In this document: positions 23,122 to 34,396 of the stretch, in pieces | How the letters are laid out: each line of letters begins with the position of its first letter | Numbering within the stretch: position 1 is the first letter of the stretch | Assembly: GCA_002914805.1 (NCBI GenBank) | Contig: JXTB01000122.1 | Location: 365,925-429,924 of the forward strand | Direction of reading: 5' to 3' | Length of the DNA: 64,000 nt | DNA from: Parasponia andersonii | Lineage: Eukaryota > Streptophyta > Magnoliopsida > Rosales > Cannabaceae | Program-made: the position numbers and the translations under genes | The notes under the pieces: generated by a model | The model's input: the letters and a program-made list of their open reading frames with translations, nothing else | What the model was told of the DNA's origin: nothing | Databases searched by the model: none

Positions 23122-23556
23122 CCTTGTTTGGCACATAAGACTAAAATTGAGATTGAGATTATTTATGTCATAACCATATTTGATGCTAATTTGGGATTAG
23201 GATAAATAATTCACAACCCAAAAATAGTCTCATATAAATGAGATAATTTATCTCATTCAAAAATGTGGATTTATTAATCTCATACTCAAAAATGGTGGAA
23301 CTCACATTTATTTTATTTTTTTAAACTAGTGGATCTCACGTTATAAATATTTTTATATTTTTTAATATTTAAACTAATATAAATAAATTTATTATATATT
23401 CCAATAAAAGTAGGTCTCGTATTATAATAATAATCCTAATTCAATCCAATATTACACAAAACGTGAAATAGTATTAAATTTATCCAATCCAATATATTAT
23501 AATCCAATTCAATGCTATAATTCAATCCTAGTATCATCTACCAAACAAAGCCTAAA
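23122..23556. mobile_element. candidate DNA transposon (MITE) with CCTTGTTTGG ends
   Basis: The left end 'accttgtttggcaca' and right end 'accaaacaaagcct' are inverted repeats about 435 bp apart, with an AT-rich non-coding interior. The same element is in version B (about 35608-36034, termini worn) and in C (37522-37956). It is therefore older than the split of A and B. Confidence 0.6.
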
Positions 23557-24195
23557 GAAGATAGTCCCTATGATAAACTATATACATAGACGAGCTATAT
23601 GATATTATCTGTATGTATATCAATAAAGAGATACTAACATTGTCACAGGATTGTAAAATATATATATGCTCCCTCATGAAATTGTATTTACCAAAGTTAT
23701 ACGTATAGGGTTAGTTAGGTTGTTTATAAGTATTATATATATGAGCTTAAAGTACTAAAATTATGAGTATTGTGTTAGACTTCATGACGTGACTTTTATT
23801 TGGTCCAATTTAAAAAGTTTGTAGTAGGACATGGTGATTTTATAATTTTGATAATTTTTTGGAGGTCTACAGTGATAGCAGACGATCTATAGTGGTAGCA
23901 AATCTGCTCTTGAAATTACTTTATGTATGAATTTGTTTTGTCTGTACATATTTGGTCCGTATAATTTTTGTTTTAGAAAATTTTTCTAGAGTTATATATT
24001 TTCGACTTTTGTCATGTATCGATGCACTTTTTGTATTCAACATAGTGATATTTTCTTCTCATGCACTAGTGATTTTTCTACTTAAATACGTATTTTTATA
24101 TTTCTTTCTATTACTAATTTAAGGTTTGTTATTTTATAATATATTGCATTTAAGTTGTTTAGTTATAGGTTTAATAGATAATTTGACTATTTCAG

Positions 24196-24196
24196 N
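24196..24196. other. single-N assembly join between versions A and B
   Basis: One N separates 'gactatttcag' (end of A) from 'aattcccatataag' (which jumps back to the equivalent of 20879). A one-base N at the edge of a repeat is typical of a scaffolding or gap-closing join rather than biology. Confidence 0.85.
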
Positions 24197-24510
24197 AATT
24201 CCCATATAAGTTAAACGAACTACTGTTCTCTACAACTATGGATAGAAGTATTCAAAAATCAAAGCAGACCAAACACGCAAATTTTATTTAACAACTTGTT
24301 CACGAGTTTCCATCTTTTCAATTTTAGGGACATGTCATTATTTTTATTTTATTTTTTGAAACGTGTCATAATTATATATATATATATATATCATTCCATT
24401 ATTTGTCAAAAACTCAAAATTTCTAACGCATAAGATTAATGTGACAATAGAGAAGAGAGGGCAAAGTGTCCTCTAAATAATGCAAATTTATATATGGATA
24501 AGAGAGGATG
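24197..24510. repeat. version B, left part
   Basis: Matches 20879-21048 and then, after skipping the solo LTR and both MITEs of version A, matches 22402-22530. It stops at the target site of the Tat element and continues on the other side at 35019. Confidence 0.85.
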
Positions 24511-24515
24511 TATAC
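24511..24515. repeat. target site duplication TATAC (left)
   Basis: TATAC here and at 35019-35023 flank the LTR retrotransposon. The uninterrupted version A reads 'gatgtataccaagaaaat' near 22529. Three extra bases (CGT, 24516-24518) lie between the left duplication and the LTR. Confidence 0.7.
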
Positions 24516-24518
24516 CGT

Positions 24519-25140
24519 TGTTGATGGAAGTTTTGTCAACAATAAATTTAGAAAAAATTACGAGATATGGTTTGTATGAAAAAGGGTTATTAATCAAAGT
24601 AAATAAAGAGACAAGAATTTTATATTGGTTCAGCCCCAAAAAAGATGAGCCTACGTCTCCTATTTTCACTATTTTCTAGAGAATTACAAGAACTCAAAGT
24701 TACAATCTGTTGTCCGGAAAGAAGAAGAAAAAATTAAAAAGGTTCTCTCAAAAATTCTTCAGTCTCTCCAGGTCAGAAAAAAATCCTCGATCCTCTACAT
24801 TGAACTCCCTTTGTATAGATGACGGTAGCTCAATGTTCCCCATTGTGAGAATAGGTAACTGTACAATCGGGCAATATAATTTTAGTAACAATATAACTGG
24901 GTAATCACTTAAATAAGGTAACTGGTCGATCTTTAAAGAGAAACTTTTGTTTCCCTTTTTTTGTAGGTTACCCATTTGACGAAACGTTGACTAGTCTCAT
25001 TTTTATTCTGATCGCAATTAACCTATTCAGAGGAGGTCGCACGTAACTTATGCGGTTGATGTCGCATACAACTCTTTCGGAAGAGGTTGTACTTAATCTT
25101 ACTCATGCGACCTGACATAGGATTTTAGACCACACAACAA
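24519..25140 (-). repeat. 3' LTR of the Tat element
   Basis: 622 bp. In plus orientation it starts TGTTGATGGAAG and ends CCACACAACA. It pairs with 34397-35018. Several substitutions (for example 'gatatggtttgtatg' against 'gacgtagcttgtgtg') indicate age. Confidence 0.9.
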
Positions 25141-25156
25141 TTGCCCCCTAGCTCCA
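25141..25156 (-). other. polypurine tract of the Tat element
   Basis: On the minus strand GGAGCTAGGGGGCAAT directly precedes the 3' LTR. This is the expected position and composition for plus-strand DNA priming. Confidence 0.65.
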
Positions 25157-25566
25157 TTAGTTTTTTAGGACAAAATGGAGCTTCCTTCTAATATAAGTGC
25201 GAGCTTCAAAAATGCGACGTCACGACCTAGACTTGAGACCCTTGAAGAGTCGAAGAGTTGCCAGATCTCAAATCTCACTTTTCTCAAAATCACGCATACC
25301 TTTTTCTGACAGATAAAAATACGTGTCGCCTTTTCTAAGAAAAATAGTAGAACTCAAGGAGACTTAATGATAGCGATGATGCCAACTGTCGTCTTTAAAT
25401 CAAATAGTTTCAAATTTTGAAAGATACAGATTTAATTTCGGAAAAAATAAAATCCTGCGTGAACTTCGACCTTTAGATATGAAAATCAAATATCTTGATC
25501 TACGGCTGTGATTTAGCGATGCCTGAGAGATAAATATTGGAAATCAATCTGCTCCTGCTTCTTTAT

Positions 25567-25572
25567 TATAAA
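25567..25572 (+). promoter_or_regulatory. TATA box of the antisense gene inside the Tat element
   Basis: TATAAA within 'ttattataaactctc', about 105 bp before the first ATG of the plus-strand gene and just inside the LTR. It supports transcription of that gene from its own promoter against the direction of gag-pol. Confidence 0.5.
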
Positions 25573-25672
25573 CTCTCTTGTCTTCCATCTCTCTAAAATT
25601 CAAAGTATTTCAGAGCAAATCTTCCAGCGTCGTTTCGTTCTTTCAGCTCATACAGTTCCAGCATCTTCTCCG

Positions 25673-28262
25673 ATGGAGTTCAGATCATATCTCAATCCCT
25701 CTATTTTCGAAGAAAGGTTAGTTTATTTCTTCTCTCCTATTGTTCTTCGTCTGTTCTTGAAAAAACTTATTCAATTTTTATTTCTAGGAATTAAAACACA
25801 TCCCACATTCGGATGGACTGGAATGGAAATTTTTCAGATCCCCTTTACCAGTTCGTAGAATAGACTTTTTTCTAGACAATGGACAAAGACGAACTCGTGA
25901 AAGAGTTTTTAGAGTATGATACCCTATTTATTTATTTATTTTTGACGAACTGCTCGAACAATTTTTATGAATCCGTAGATCGATTAGAAAAAATTCGATG
26001 AGCTTGCTTTGTTAATACAATCCTAGGGTGAACCCCCAAAATTTGCTAGCATATAGTGAAGATCCTTGATGCTCACATAGGACTAAACCCATCTGTATTT
26101 CTTTTCAGATGTCTAGTAGTGAGGATTTTAGGGAAGGAAATACATTCTTAGGAGAATCTGAGAACTCCAGTATTAGCTCCATAAACCTCGAAGATTACCT
26201 TGAGCCAAAACCTGTTGTAGAGATAACAGGGGTCAGGCAAAATAGTCCTCGCATAGGCGATCTCCCTCAGGACCAGTGGCCTCGACATATCAGAGATGCC
26301 CCTGCCTTCGCATCGGGCTATCAATACGTAGAGGGGAATTGATCATGTACCAATATAAAGATGAACTGCACATCGAACAAGCTCAGCAAAATCATGTGTA
26401 ACTATAAGATCGCCATCCCTCTTCACCTACCCATGGAATTCAATCGACCACACATACCACCACGTGGAATTGCCTCATTTTCTGAAGCAGTTCTCAAGTG
26501 CGGTGTCCACCTCCCACTTCATCTATACATAAAATCAATTATCGGCTACTATAGGGTCGTCCCTTTCCAACTAACTCCTAATATATATAGATATATGGTA
26601 GATTTGTACATACTTTACCACAAATTAGATTTAGACTCCCCCTCTCCTGAAAAGTTCGCTTGGTTTTATCAAGTGAAATCAAATCCGTTAGATCTTGGGT
26701 TCTTTTATGCAAGCAAATGGTCGAACCAAGCAATAAAAACAATCTACGGGATTCGCAATAATATGGGAAAATAGAAAAATCCATTTTTCCACTTTGACTA
26801 TGCGGATAACGGCTTCTTTCAAAATCCTAGTAGGTAGTTTTTCAATTTATCGTATTTTTTTGTATTGTTATATTTACCCTAATCGCACTCGTATATCATT
26901 GTAGACAACAGGGAACGATCTGGACTTTCCAGGGAACAGCTCGCAAGGGTGTACAAAATCAACGACCTTTCAATTGAGGAATTTGATTGGAAGGTACTTG
27001 GTACTTCCAAGAACCTGGTCGCTTATGGTCTGTTTCCAAAGGGAGCCGCATTCCCTGACCCTCCCATCCGTTCATCCAGACCTTCAAGTTCGAAGAAAAA
27101 GAAACCAAGGAAGCAGACGGATAAAAGTGCCTCGTCTTCTAAACATAGAAAACGAAAAGCACATGCCACCTCTTCAACTTTAGAACCATCTTCTCCAAAA
27201 ACAATATCTCCACCAGCTCCTCAATAGCAAGAAGGTAATCATATATATATATATATATACATATTTTAATCATCATTGTATTATGTCACCTCGCTTACTA
27301 ACATATCTGTACAGAGATGGTTATTGGTAGTGGCCTGCGAGGACCATCTTCTACTCTCGGATCCATGGCAAAATCTAAGACTCCCGAGAGCACTCCTCCG
27401 TCATCGAAAGGGAAAGAGAAGGTCGACAATTCCAAAAAAATGAAAAGTTGCCTTCGAGGACATCTCGAAAAGCTCGCCTCCTTCACAGCCTCAAACAATG
27501 AGCCATCCTAAACCACCTAAGGAGGCTGCCACCTCTTCGGAACCGAACCTGATAGATAAGGACAAGGAGCTCTTCGCGCTCCTTAATCAATTACCAGAGA
27601 AAGGTGGTATAAGCGCAGCCTTCATTGATCGCTCTACTTTCGAGGAAGGTTGGGAGAGGATGAAGCGATGATCTGCCAAGGTTGCCTTCGGTTCTGCGAT
27701 GAGGATGCTGGCCAATATAAGCACCTTTTTATTCTCTCCTTAATTGTATTATTTCTTGGTATTAATGGTTATATTTTTAGACCGCTGCTGCTGCTGTCCT
27801 GATGCATGACCCGGTCCTTGAATGTTTGAAAAAGGCCAAAAAAGTTGAAGAGATAACCCAAGCATTCGAGAACTCGGAGAAAGCTCGGGAGGAGGAGAAA
27901 ATAGCCTTTGACTTGGAAGGCAACAGCTGCTCAAAGACCTAGCCACGGAGAAGCTCGAGAAGGAGAACCTCGAGGAGAAAGTCAAAGAGCTCGAGAAAAC
28001 CATCTCCGAGTATCCGGATCGCATGAAAGAGGTGACAACAGAGGCGGTTCACAAAGCTATTGAAAAGTTTAAGGCAACTGAAGTCAAATAGCTCGAAGAT
28101 AAAGCCAATGACATCATCTCGTCGACCATCATTTTTAACATCTTCTGCGAGCATCCGGACTTTGACTTCTCTATCCTTGGCGAGGATGTGGTCGAGCTTG
28201 TCCAGAGTTGGAGGGAGTATACTGCCAAAACTGGGGATGGCGGTGCGAGCACTTGTACATAA
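25673..28262 (+). pseudogene. antisense gene of the Tat element (Transposase_28-like), spliced, decayed
   Basis: Exons that join in phase: 25673-25716, 25838-25913, then one starting at 26109. The last runs in one frame to 26828 but has TGA at 26340 and TAG at 26772. A further intron (about 26829-26904) leads to a frame with LARVYKINDLSIEEFDWKVL, then a Lys/Ser-rich tail and later a coiled-coil-like Glu/Lys-rich part (27781-28262). The segment 26400-26820 (GIASFSEAVLKCGVHLPLHL, then FQLTPN, FAWFYQVK, LGFFYASKW) resembles the 'putative gypsy type transposon' family (PF04195). In that family an invariant Trp would sit at the TAG, so the stop is probably TGG to TAG. Function in the element is unknown; homologous antisense frames are described in other Tat elements. 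Confidence 0.75.
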
Positions 28263-29035
28263 TAAACACTTGTATTTTTTTTTTCCAAAACAATGCGGGC
28301 TTGGTCCCCCCCTTTCTCTCTTTGCTTGTATACGGGTGTGATTTTTTAATGAAGAATATTTTTTTCTTATCAGACATATTCCTGCAAAATAATCAAAACA
28401 CAACATTATAATTTTAATTAAGTAGTCAATCACTAGGTGACTAATCGGTACGCTTTTTGCGATTTGAATCCAACTAACTTAAAACGAGTTCTAAGTATTA
28501 GGATAGGTTAGGTCGCCTAAGAAAACAACAAGTACGAGTGATGCAAACTCAATACTATTTTTCAAAAGTTCTATGGCAAAATATGATATAGCAATATTTT
28601 ACATCGAATAATGAACATTTTGCTTAGTTACTTTGTTGTTCGAGGAGGGAAATTGCGTAATACGACATGCTAAGGCATGAAACGAGGAAAAAATCTTAGG
28701 ATTTTAAGGAATTTTAGATATTTCGGCGATCTAAAACTTCGTCCCCTCTAAATGGACATTTTGCATAGTCCCTTAGGAAATAAGTAGGAAATAATATTCT
28801 AATCCCACTGCCCCCTGAGTTTTATGGTGTCCAAAAACTGCCATAAAACTATAAGAGATGAATCAAATGAAGTTGAAGTAATAGCCGAAGAAATATTATT
28901 GATGAATGACATCGAATGTCGAAATAATGAAGATACAGAGAGCCGTTGAAAATACATGAAGATTCATTGATAATAACGACAAAGTTGTTCTGCATTCCAA
29001 GTATGTTCGATCTTTTGTCCGCTGATGCGAGCTAG
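28263..29035. other. spacer between the antisense gene and the end of pol
   Basis: No coding similarity recognised on either strand. This internal part of the Tat element separates two convergent transcription units and would hold their terminators. Confidence 0.5.
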
Positions 29036-30290
29036 CTTGTATGTCCCAGATCAAATGACGTTGTCAATAACATAAGGTTCTTTCCAGGAAGGTCCAAATA
29101 ATCAGTACCATGTTCTTTATTATTAGGTAAAACTCTTCGAAGGACAAGATTACCAACTTCAAAATGTCTACTTTTGACTTTGGAGTTATAATATCGAAAA
29201 GTGCATTGTTGATATGATGCGATTCGAAGTTTAGATTGTTCACACTTTTCTTCCAAAAAATCGAGCTCAATTCTCATTAATACATCATTCTAATCTTGCT
29301 CATAGACGGATCGTCGTAGTGAGCTCGCACCAATTTTAACTGGAATTATTGCTCCATATCTATAAGCTAAAGAGAACGGACTCTCTCCAGTAGTAGTTCG
29401 TTGAGCGGTGCGATAAGCCCATAAAACTTCTGAAAATACTTCTGGCCAAGCTCCTTTATACTCTTCCAGCTTCGTCTTTATATTTTATTTGAGTATTTTG
29501 TTTATCGTTTCGACCTGCCCATTGGCTTATGGATGAAAAACAGCAGAGAATATCTTCTTGATGCCCAAGTTGTTACAGAAGTCACGGAACTCATCACAGT
29601 CGAATTGTTTCCCATTATCAGAAATTATAGTATGCGGTATACCATAACGGTAGATTATAGATTTGTAAAAAAAAAATTATCATCTTCTTTGTAGAAATAG
29701 TGCTCAAGGCTTCAGCTTCTGTCTATTTTGTGAAATAATTGACTGCGACCACCGTATACTTCAAACTATACCGTGCTAATGGAAGCATCCCGATAATATT
29801 AATTCCCTAAATAGCAAATAGCTATGGACTAGTCATTGTAGTTAAAGGAACATGTGGTTTTCTAGGAATAGTTGCAAACTGTTGACATTTATCACACATC
29901 CTAGCAAATTCCATTATATCCTTCTTCATAGTCGGCCAAAAATACCCTTGTCGAAGAATCTTGTTTGCAAGTGCTTGCCCCCCAGAATGATTTCCACATA
30001 TTCCTTCATAGATTTCCCTCATAATGTAGCGTGCTTTTTCATCATTGACACATAATAATAATGGCGAGCTAAAACTTCTTTGATAAAGCTTCTCATCATA
30101 GATGATATAGCGGGCTGCCTTTATGCGGAGTCGCTTTGCATCATCTTTGCTCTCGGGAAGATCGTCATTTTGTAAATATTGCACTATAGGATCCATCCAC
30201 GATGGTTTTTCGTCTACTGGCATAGTTACTTGGGGTTCAACTTCGATACTTGGCGATACAAGAAATTCAACAGGAACAACCTTTAACAAC
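29036..30290 (-). pseudogene. integrase region of the Tat element
   Basis: Read on the minus strand. The frame 29822-30289 has the zinc-binding part: GNHSGGQALANKILRQGYFW and a CDKC pair. The first histidine of the HHCC set appears to be Tyr (EIYEGICGNH). Downstream, the core is recognisable: VNYFTK (first catalytic Asp replaced by Asn, next codon TAG for Trp), ISDNGKQF (second Asp) and NGQVETINK (Glu). The C-terminal part (29032-29277) has a frameshift after VLPNNKEHGT. Stops are mostly TGG to TAG or CAA to TAA. Integration activity is lost. Confidence 0.8.
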
Positions 30291-30681
30291 TCTGCATCTT
30301 TCGTTGAAGCGAACTTACCAAGTACATCCGCCTGGGTATTTTCAATGGAGGAAGAAGCTGAATGTTATAAGCAGTGAATGTCAAGAACAATCGTTGTACC
30401 TCCTGCAAATAGGCCATCATTCTCTTCTCTCTTGCTTGGTAGTCACTCTTAACCTGACAAACGACCAGCTGAGAGTCGCTATACATTTCAATCATCTCGA
30501 CCTTCATTTCCTGTGCCAGCTTTAGCCCAGCTATCAGTGCTCCATATTTAGCCTCATTATTCGATGCTGGGAATTTGAAGCGAAGCGCACAGTGAATGTT
30601 ATGCCCTTTAGGACTGATTAAAACTAGGCCCGCACCTGCTCCATTTTCATTTGATGACCCATCAACATAAAGTTTCCACAA
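30283..30681 (-). pseudogene. second (archaeal-type) RNase H domain of the Tat element
   Basis: Begins WKLYVDGSSNENGAGAGLVL and contains the acidic set D (YVDGSS), E (NNEAKY) and D (YSDSQL). A frameshift near 30350 separates it from the linker to integrase. Tat elements carry this extra RNase H next to the usual one. Confidence 0.8.
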
Positions 30682-30689
30682 CCTTGATA

Positions 30690-31360
30690 TATCTGAAGTG
30701 GGTTTTTTGAGTACTCCTGTGGGAAGATCGACATCATACGTAAATTCTGCAACAAAATCTGCGAGAGCCTGACCCTTTATGGCAGTACGAGATTGAAAAT
30801 TGATATCAATTGACTCAATTCAACAGCTCACTTAAGTAACCGTCCTAAAGCCTCAGGTTTCTGTAAAACCTCTTTCAACGAAAAATTCGTGAAAAATCTG
30901 ATAGCATGAGCATGAAAATAAGGTCGAAGCTTTCTTGATGCGATGACGAGTGCTACTGTCAATTTTTCCATCTCTGGATATCTAGTTTCAGCATTAAGTA
31001 ATCTTTTACTTACATAATAGACAGAACGCTATATTTTTTCCTCATCGCGAATTAATGCAGCACTCGTCACATATTTGGAAACATCAAGATATAAGCATAA
31101 TTCTTCTCCTGGATTTGGCTTCGACAAGAGTGGAGGAAAACCCAAGTGTACTTTTAACTCTTAGGACGCCTGCTCGCATTCTCTCATCCATTCAAACCTC
31201 TTTGATCCTTTCAATACTTCAAAGAACGGTTGGCATTTATCAGTTGACTTGGATACAAACCAACTCAGTGCAGCTACTCTTCTTGCTAGGCTCTGTATAT
31301 CCTTGGGTTTACGAGGAGATTGCATATCAATCAACACTTGTATCTTCTGAGGGTTCGCTT
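30690..31360 (-). pseudogene. RT connection and first RNase H-like domain of the Tat element
   Basis: The minus strand reads blocks such as KPNPGEELCLYLDVS and YYVSKRLLNAETRYPEMEKL, typical of the RNase H-like domain that follows Gypsy reverse transcriptase. It is interrupted by several stops. Together with the next domain it gives the dual-RNase H arrangement. Confidence 0.75.
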
Positions 31361-31885
31361 CAATACCTCACTGATTGACCCAGAAATTTTCCAGATCCTA
31401 CCCCGAACACACACTTATGGGTATTCAGCTTCATTTGATAATTCTGGAGAATTTTGAACATCTCATCAAGGTGTTTGATGTGATCTTCAGCTTTCTCCAA
31501 TTTCACCAACATGTCGTCAACATATACCTCCATTTTCTTGCCAATTTGTTTTGCAAACATCATATTGACAAGATGCTGGTAGGTCGCTCCTGTGTTGATA
31601 AGTCTGAAGGGCATTTTCTTGTAGCAGTATAATCCTCGATCAGTGATAAACGAGGTATGCTCCTCATCTAGCTCGTACATAGGGATTTGATTGTATCCAG
31701 AATACCCGTCCATGAAACTTAAGATTTTATGCCCCGATGTCGCATCTACAAACTGGTCGATTCTCAGAAGAGGGAAGCTGTCTTTCGGGTATGCTTTGTT
31801 GAGATCGGTGAAATCGATGCACGTTCTCCACTTCCCATTGGGTTTCTTCACCAAAACCGGGTTTGCAAGCCAGTTAGGGTAAAAA
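31360..31885 (-). pseudogene. reverse transcriptase domain of the Tat element
   Basis: One frame from the N gap to 31360 holds NWLANPVLVKKPNGKWRTCI, the first catalytic Asp region (SFMDGYSGYNQI) and the YVDDMLVK catalytic box. KCVFGVGSGKFLG closes the domain. Local changes such as MPFRLINTGATYQ (usually GLKNAGATYQ) show decay although the YVDD is intact. Confidence 0.88.
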
Positions 31886-32101
31886 NNNNNNNNNNNNNNN
31901 NNNNNNNNNNNNNNNNNNNNNNNNNNNNNNNNNNNNNNNNNNNNNNNNNNNNNNNNNNNNNNNNNNNNNNNNNNNNNNNNNNNNNNNNNNNNNNNNNNNN
32001 NNNNNNNNNNNNNNNNNNNNNNNNNNNNNNNNNNNNNNNNNNNNNNNNNNNNNNNNNNNNNNNNNNNNNNNNNNNNNNNNNNNNNNNNNNNNNNNNNNNN
32101 N
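31886..32101. other. 216-bp N gap
   Basis: Unknown bases between the protease and reverse transcriptase domains of the Tat element. The flanking frames are the same, so the real gap may be a multiple of three, but its size is probably estimated. Confidence 0.95.
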
Positions 32102-32300
32102 GTTGAAACCCTAGGATAGGTTCCAACGTTGACCATTAATTCAATCATGCCCATAGGCATCAGGCTATCACCAGTGAAACCATAGAGCGGAGTGACGGTA
32201 GGCTTCAAGTCGCTCTTATTCAAACCCATCTTTTTAAAGGCGTTGTAGTACAGGATGTCAACAGTACTCCCGTTATCAACCAATACTCACCACAACTGTG
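32102..32300 (-). pseudogene. aspartic protease domain of the Tat element (partial)
   Basis: The minus strand reads VLVDNGSTVDILYYNAFKKM and GFTGDSLMPMGMIELMVNVG, matching the plant Gypsy protease layout in which D-G-[SG]-S holds the catalytic Asp. A TGA lies just before VLVD where Arg is expected (CGA to TGA). Confidence 0.75.
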
Positions 32301-32599
32301 TGCTTACATAATTAATTTTTATGACCAATACGTCATTATATAGATAATGGACCTTCCTTACGTCCTGTTCTGTGAAGGTAATGTCTATATCCGGTACTCG
32401 TTGAAGCTTGCATGGTCGTTGCTCAAGATGCATGACGTTAGTCAATGGCTGTTGTCGAGCTTCTCGTGCATACCTGTCTTGAGTCCTTTTTGAATTTCCG
32501 CCAACATGTGGTCCTCCAAAGATAGTTCGGACTTCGCGTTGAATTTCTGGAGGTCGCTGTTAGTTTTCTTCTAGCATTTCGTTGTTCTGCCTGGCGTAT

Positions 32600-34335
32600 T
32601 GCCGTAGTCACCATTCTTTAATCAATCTTTCAATTTCATCCTTCAAGACGTAGCAATTATTGGTGTCATGTCCAATGTCATTGTGATACCGGCAGAACTT
32701 ATTAGGGTTACACTTTGCTCTGTCCCGTTTCATTAGTTCCGGTTGATGGTATCGCTCTCGTTGGTTTGTGACCGCATAGATATGATCTATGAGCGCGTTT
32801 AACTCGGTATGATTGTTGAACCGCATGGGAGCTCTTAAAATCTCCTACTTTTTAGGTCTAGGCTGATTCTCCGTCAACTGTTCATTACTCCTTTTGTTTT
32901 CTTATTACTGTTATTATTGGTCGTGATCACATCATTAGTAGCATCTTTCCTTCCTTCTTTCTTTGTCTTTTGAAGATTCTCGCGCGAAAATTCTACACTC
33001 AGATACCGACCAACCCTTCGGTAGAAGTCTTCTAGAGTTCTATATTCTCGCTCAAGTAATTCCTCCCAGAGTTTAGTTTTTGGTCACACCCCGGCCATCA
33101 TGAGAGTTAAAACTCCCCCTTCAGGTGGGTAGTTGACCTTTGCTAACTCTGAGGTGAATCAGTTGAGATAAGATCATAAAGTTTCCTCTGGACCTTGTCG
33201 AATTGCAGACAAGCTAACAAGTGGAACAATGAAATTCTTTGCAGCTTAGAACTGTCTCAAGAACGCCGTCTGAAGTTATTGCTAGGACAAGATTAAGCCG
33301 GACTTGAGCCCTCGAAACCACTTCTTTGCTGCTTCTGAGAGAGTTACAGCAAAACATCTGCAACGTGCATGATCATTGACACGATGAAGTTCCATCAGAT
33401 CGCTGAAGTGATCCATATGATCCTGTGGATCAATTTTCTCATCAAAAGTGTTTATGGTGGGGAGTCTGAATCCAATAGGTAGGGCAGCAGCTCGAACTTC
33501 CTCGCTGAATGGCGATTGACGATACCCATCAGTAAGCTCATCATCCCAACTAGCAAGTACGTCTAATGCGATCCTTAAATTGTGAACATTGACGTTCAGA
33601 GGGAGAGCATTATCTCTTGCTGGCGGTAAGGGCAGCCTTTGATCGTTATCTCGATGTATGGCGGGTTGGTCAGGTAGAGTCTTCTATGATCTGTGAGAGG
33701 AATCCAGCAAAATAGTGCAACGAGATCGGCTTTGGTCGTTATGATGCGATACAGATTGTTCATGACTACGTCGCCGCTCGAAGTGTTGTCTTAGGTCTGT
33801 AGGATTTTGTATCGACTCTCTGCTGATTCTTTCGAAGACACTTCTTAATTGTCGTTTTTGTCCGCTGTTTAAGCGATCTTGCTTACCAGTGGATTTGCGA
33901 GAAGGTTGTCCACGATCACGGTTAGTATTTGAACTCTCTGTACTAGATTCTAGAGGCAAGTTTGTGACTTTGCCTTTTCCTCTGGAGATGCAATCTTTAT
34001 GGCTCTTGCTGGGTTCTTGGCTGGTCGCGTTTCCTTGTTTCTAGGATCTGTACTCATTTCTCAGGTAGTTAAGTATGACGTTCTCTGGGATGTTCGTGCT
34101 GTGGTGGGGTCACCATCTGTCCTTCAGCGAGTCGTCGTAGGGAGTCATTGATCTGGTTAGTGATTTGCTGAAGGTTCACTAATATTTCCTCTATGCGATT
34201 CTGTCTCTGAGCAAGGTTTTTTGATGCGGTCATGGTAGACTGATCCTGAGTAGGATCTGCCTGTGCAGCAGCAGTGCTTTGTGGTTGGTTTTGGCTAGTT
34301 CCGGTGACTCTGGTAGTATTTTTGGTGTTTGCCAT
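32600..34335 (-). pseudogene. gag region of the Tat element
   Basis: Starts at 34335 (MANTKNTTRVTGTSQNQPQS). A Gln/Ser-rich N-terminus with a short coiled-coil (about residues 45-70) is followed by a disordered basic stretch (33684-33959). Next comes a Retrotrans_gag-like part (33060-33560) with FRLPTINTFDEKIDPQDHMD and SEAAKKWFRGLKSG, then stops. The zinc knuckle in frame 32608-32826 reads KFCRYHNDIGHDTNNC, a Tat-type CHHC variant. At least five stops or shifts break the frame. Confidence 0.78.
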
Positions 34336-34378
34336 TATTAAAAAAGCGAAATTTGACAAACTGTTTTGCCAGAATAGC

Positions 34379-34396
34379 CCTCCTTCTAGTGCCAAT
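34379..34396 (-). other. primer binding site region of the Tat element
   Basis: On the minus strand TTGGCACTAGAAGGAGGG begins within two bases of the 5' LTR end. The matching tRNA was not identified. Confidence 0.5.

Larger units (their letters stand above)
20879..24195. repeat. version A of a locally repeated segment, ending at a single N
   Basis: 20879-21048 matches 24197-24366 closely (about two differences seen). 22402-24195 matches version B (24367-24510 plus 35019-36661) at roughly 95%. 22263-24195 matches version C (36663-38595) without a difference in any line compared. A ends in 'gactatttcag' immediately before the N at 24196, and B ends with the same bases immediately before the N at 36662. 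A contains a solo LTR and two MITEs absent from B. Minus-strand frames at 22432-22923 recur in all versions but are broken in B and show no known motif. Confidence 0.9.

Noticed and set aside
24516-24518. Three extra bases (CGT) between the left target duplication and the LTR taken as part of the LTR
   Set aside because: The right LTR copy is preceded by the primer site there, and the TG...CA ends give equal lengths (622 bp) for both LTRs without these bases.
29852-30525. Plus-strand frames across the Tat pol region
   Set aside because: They are shadows of the minus-strand integrase and RNase H domains.
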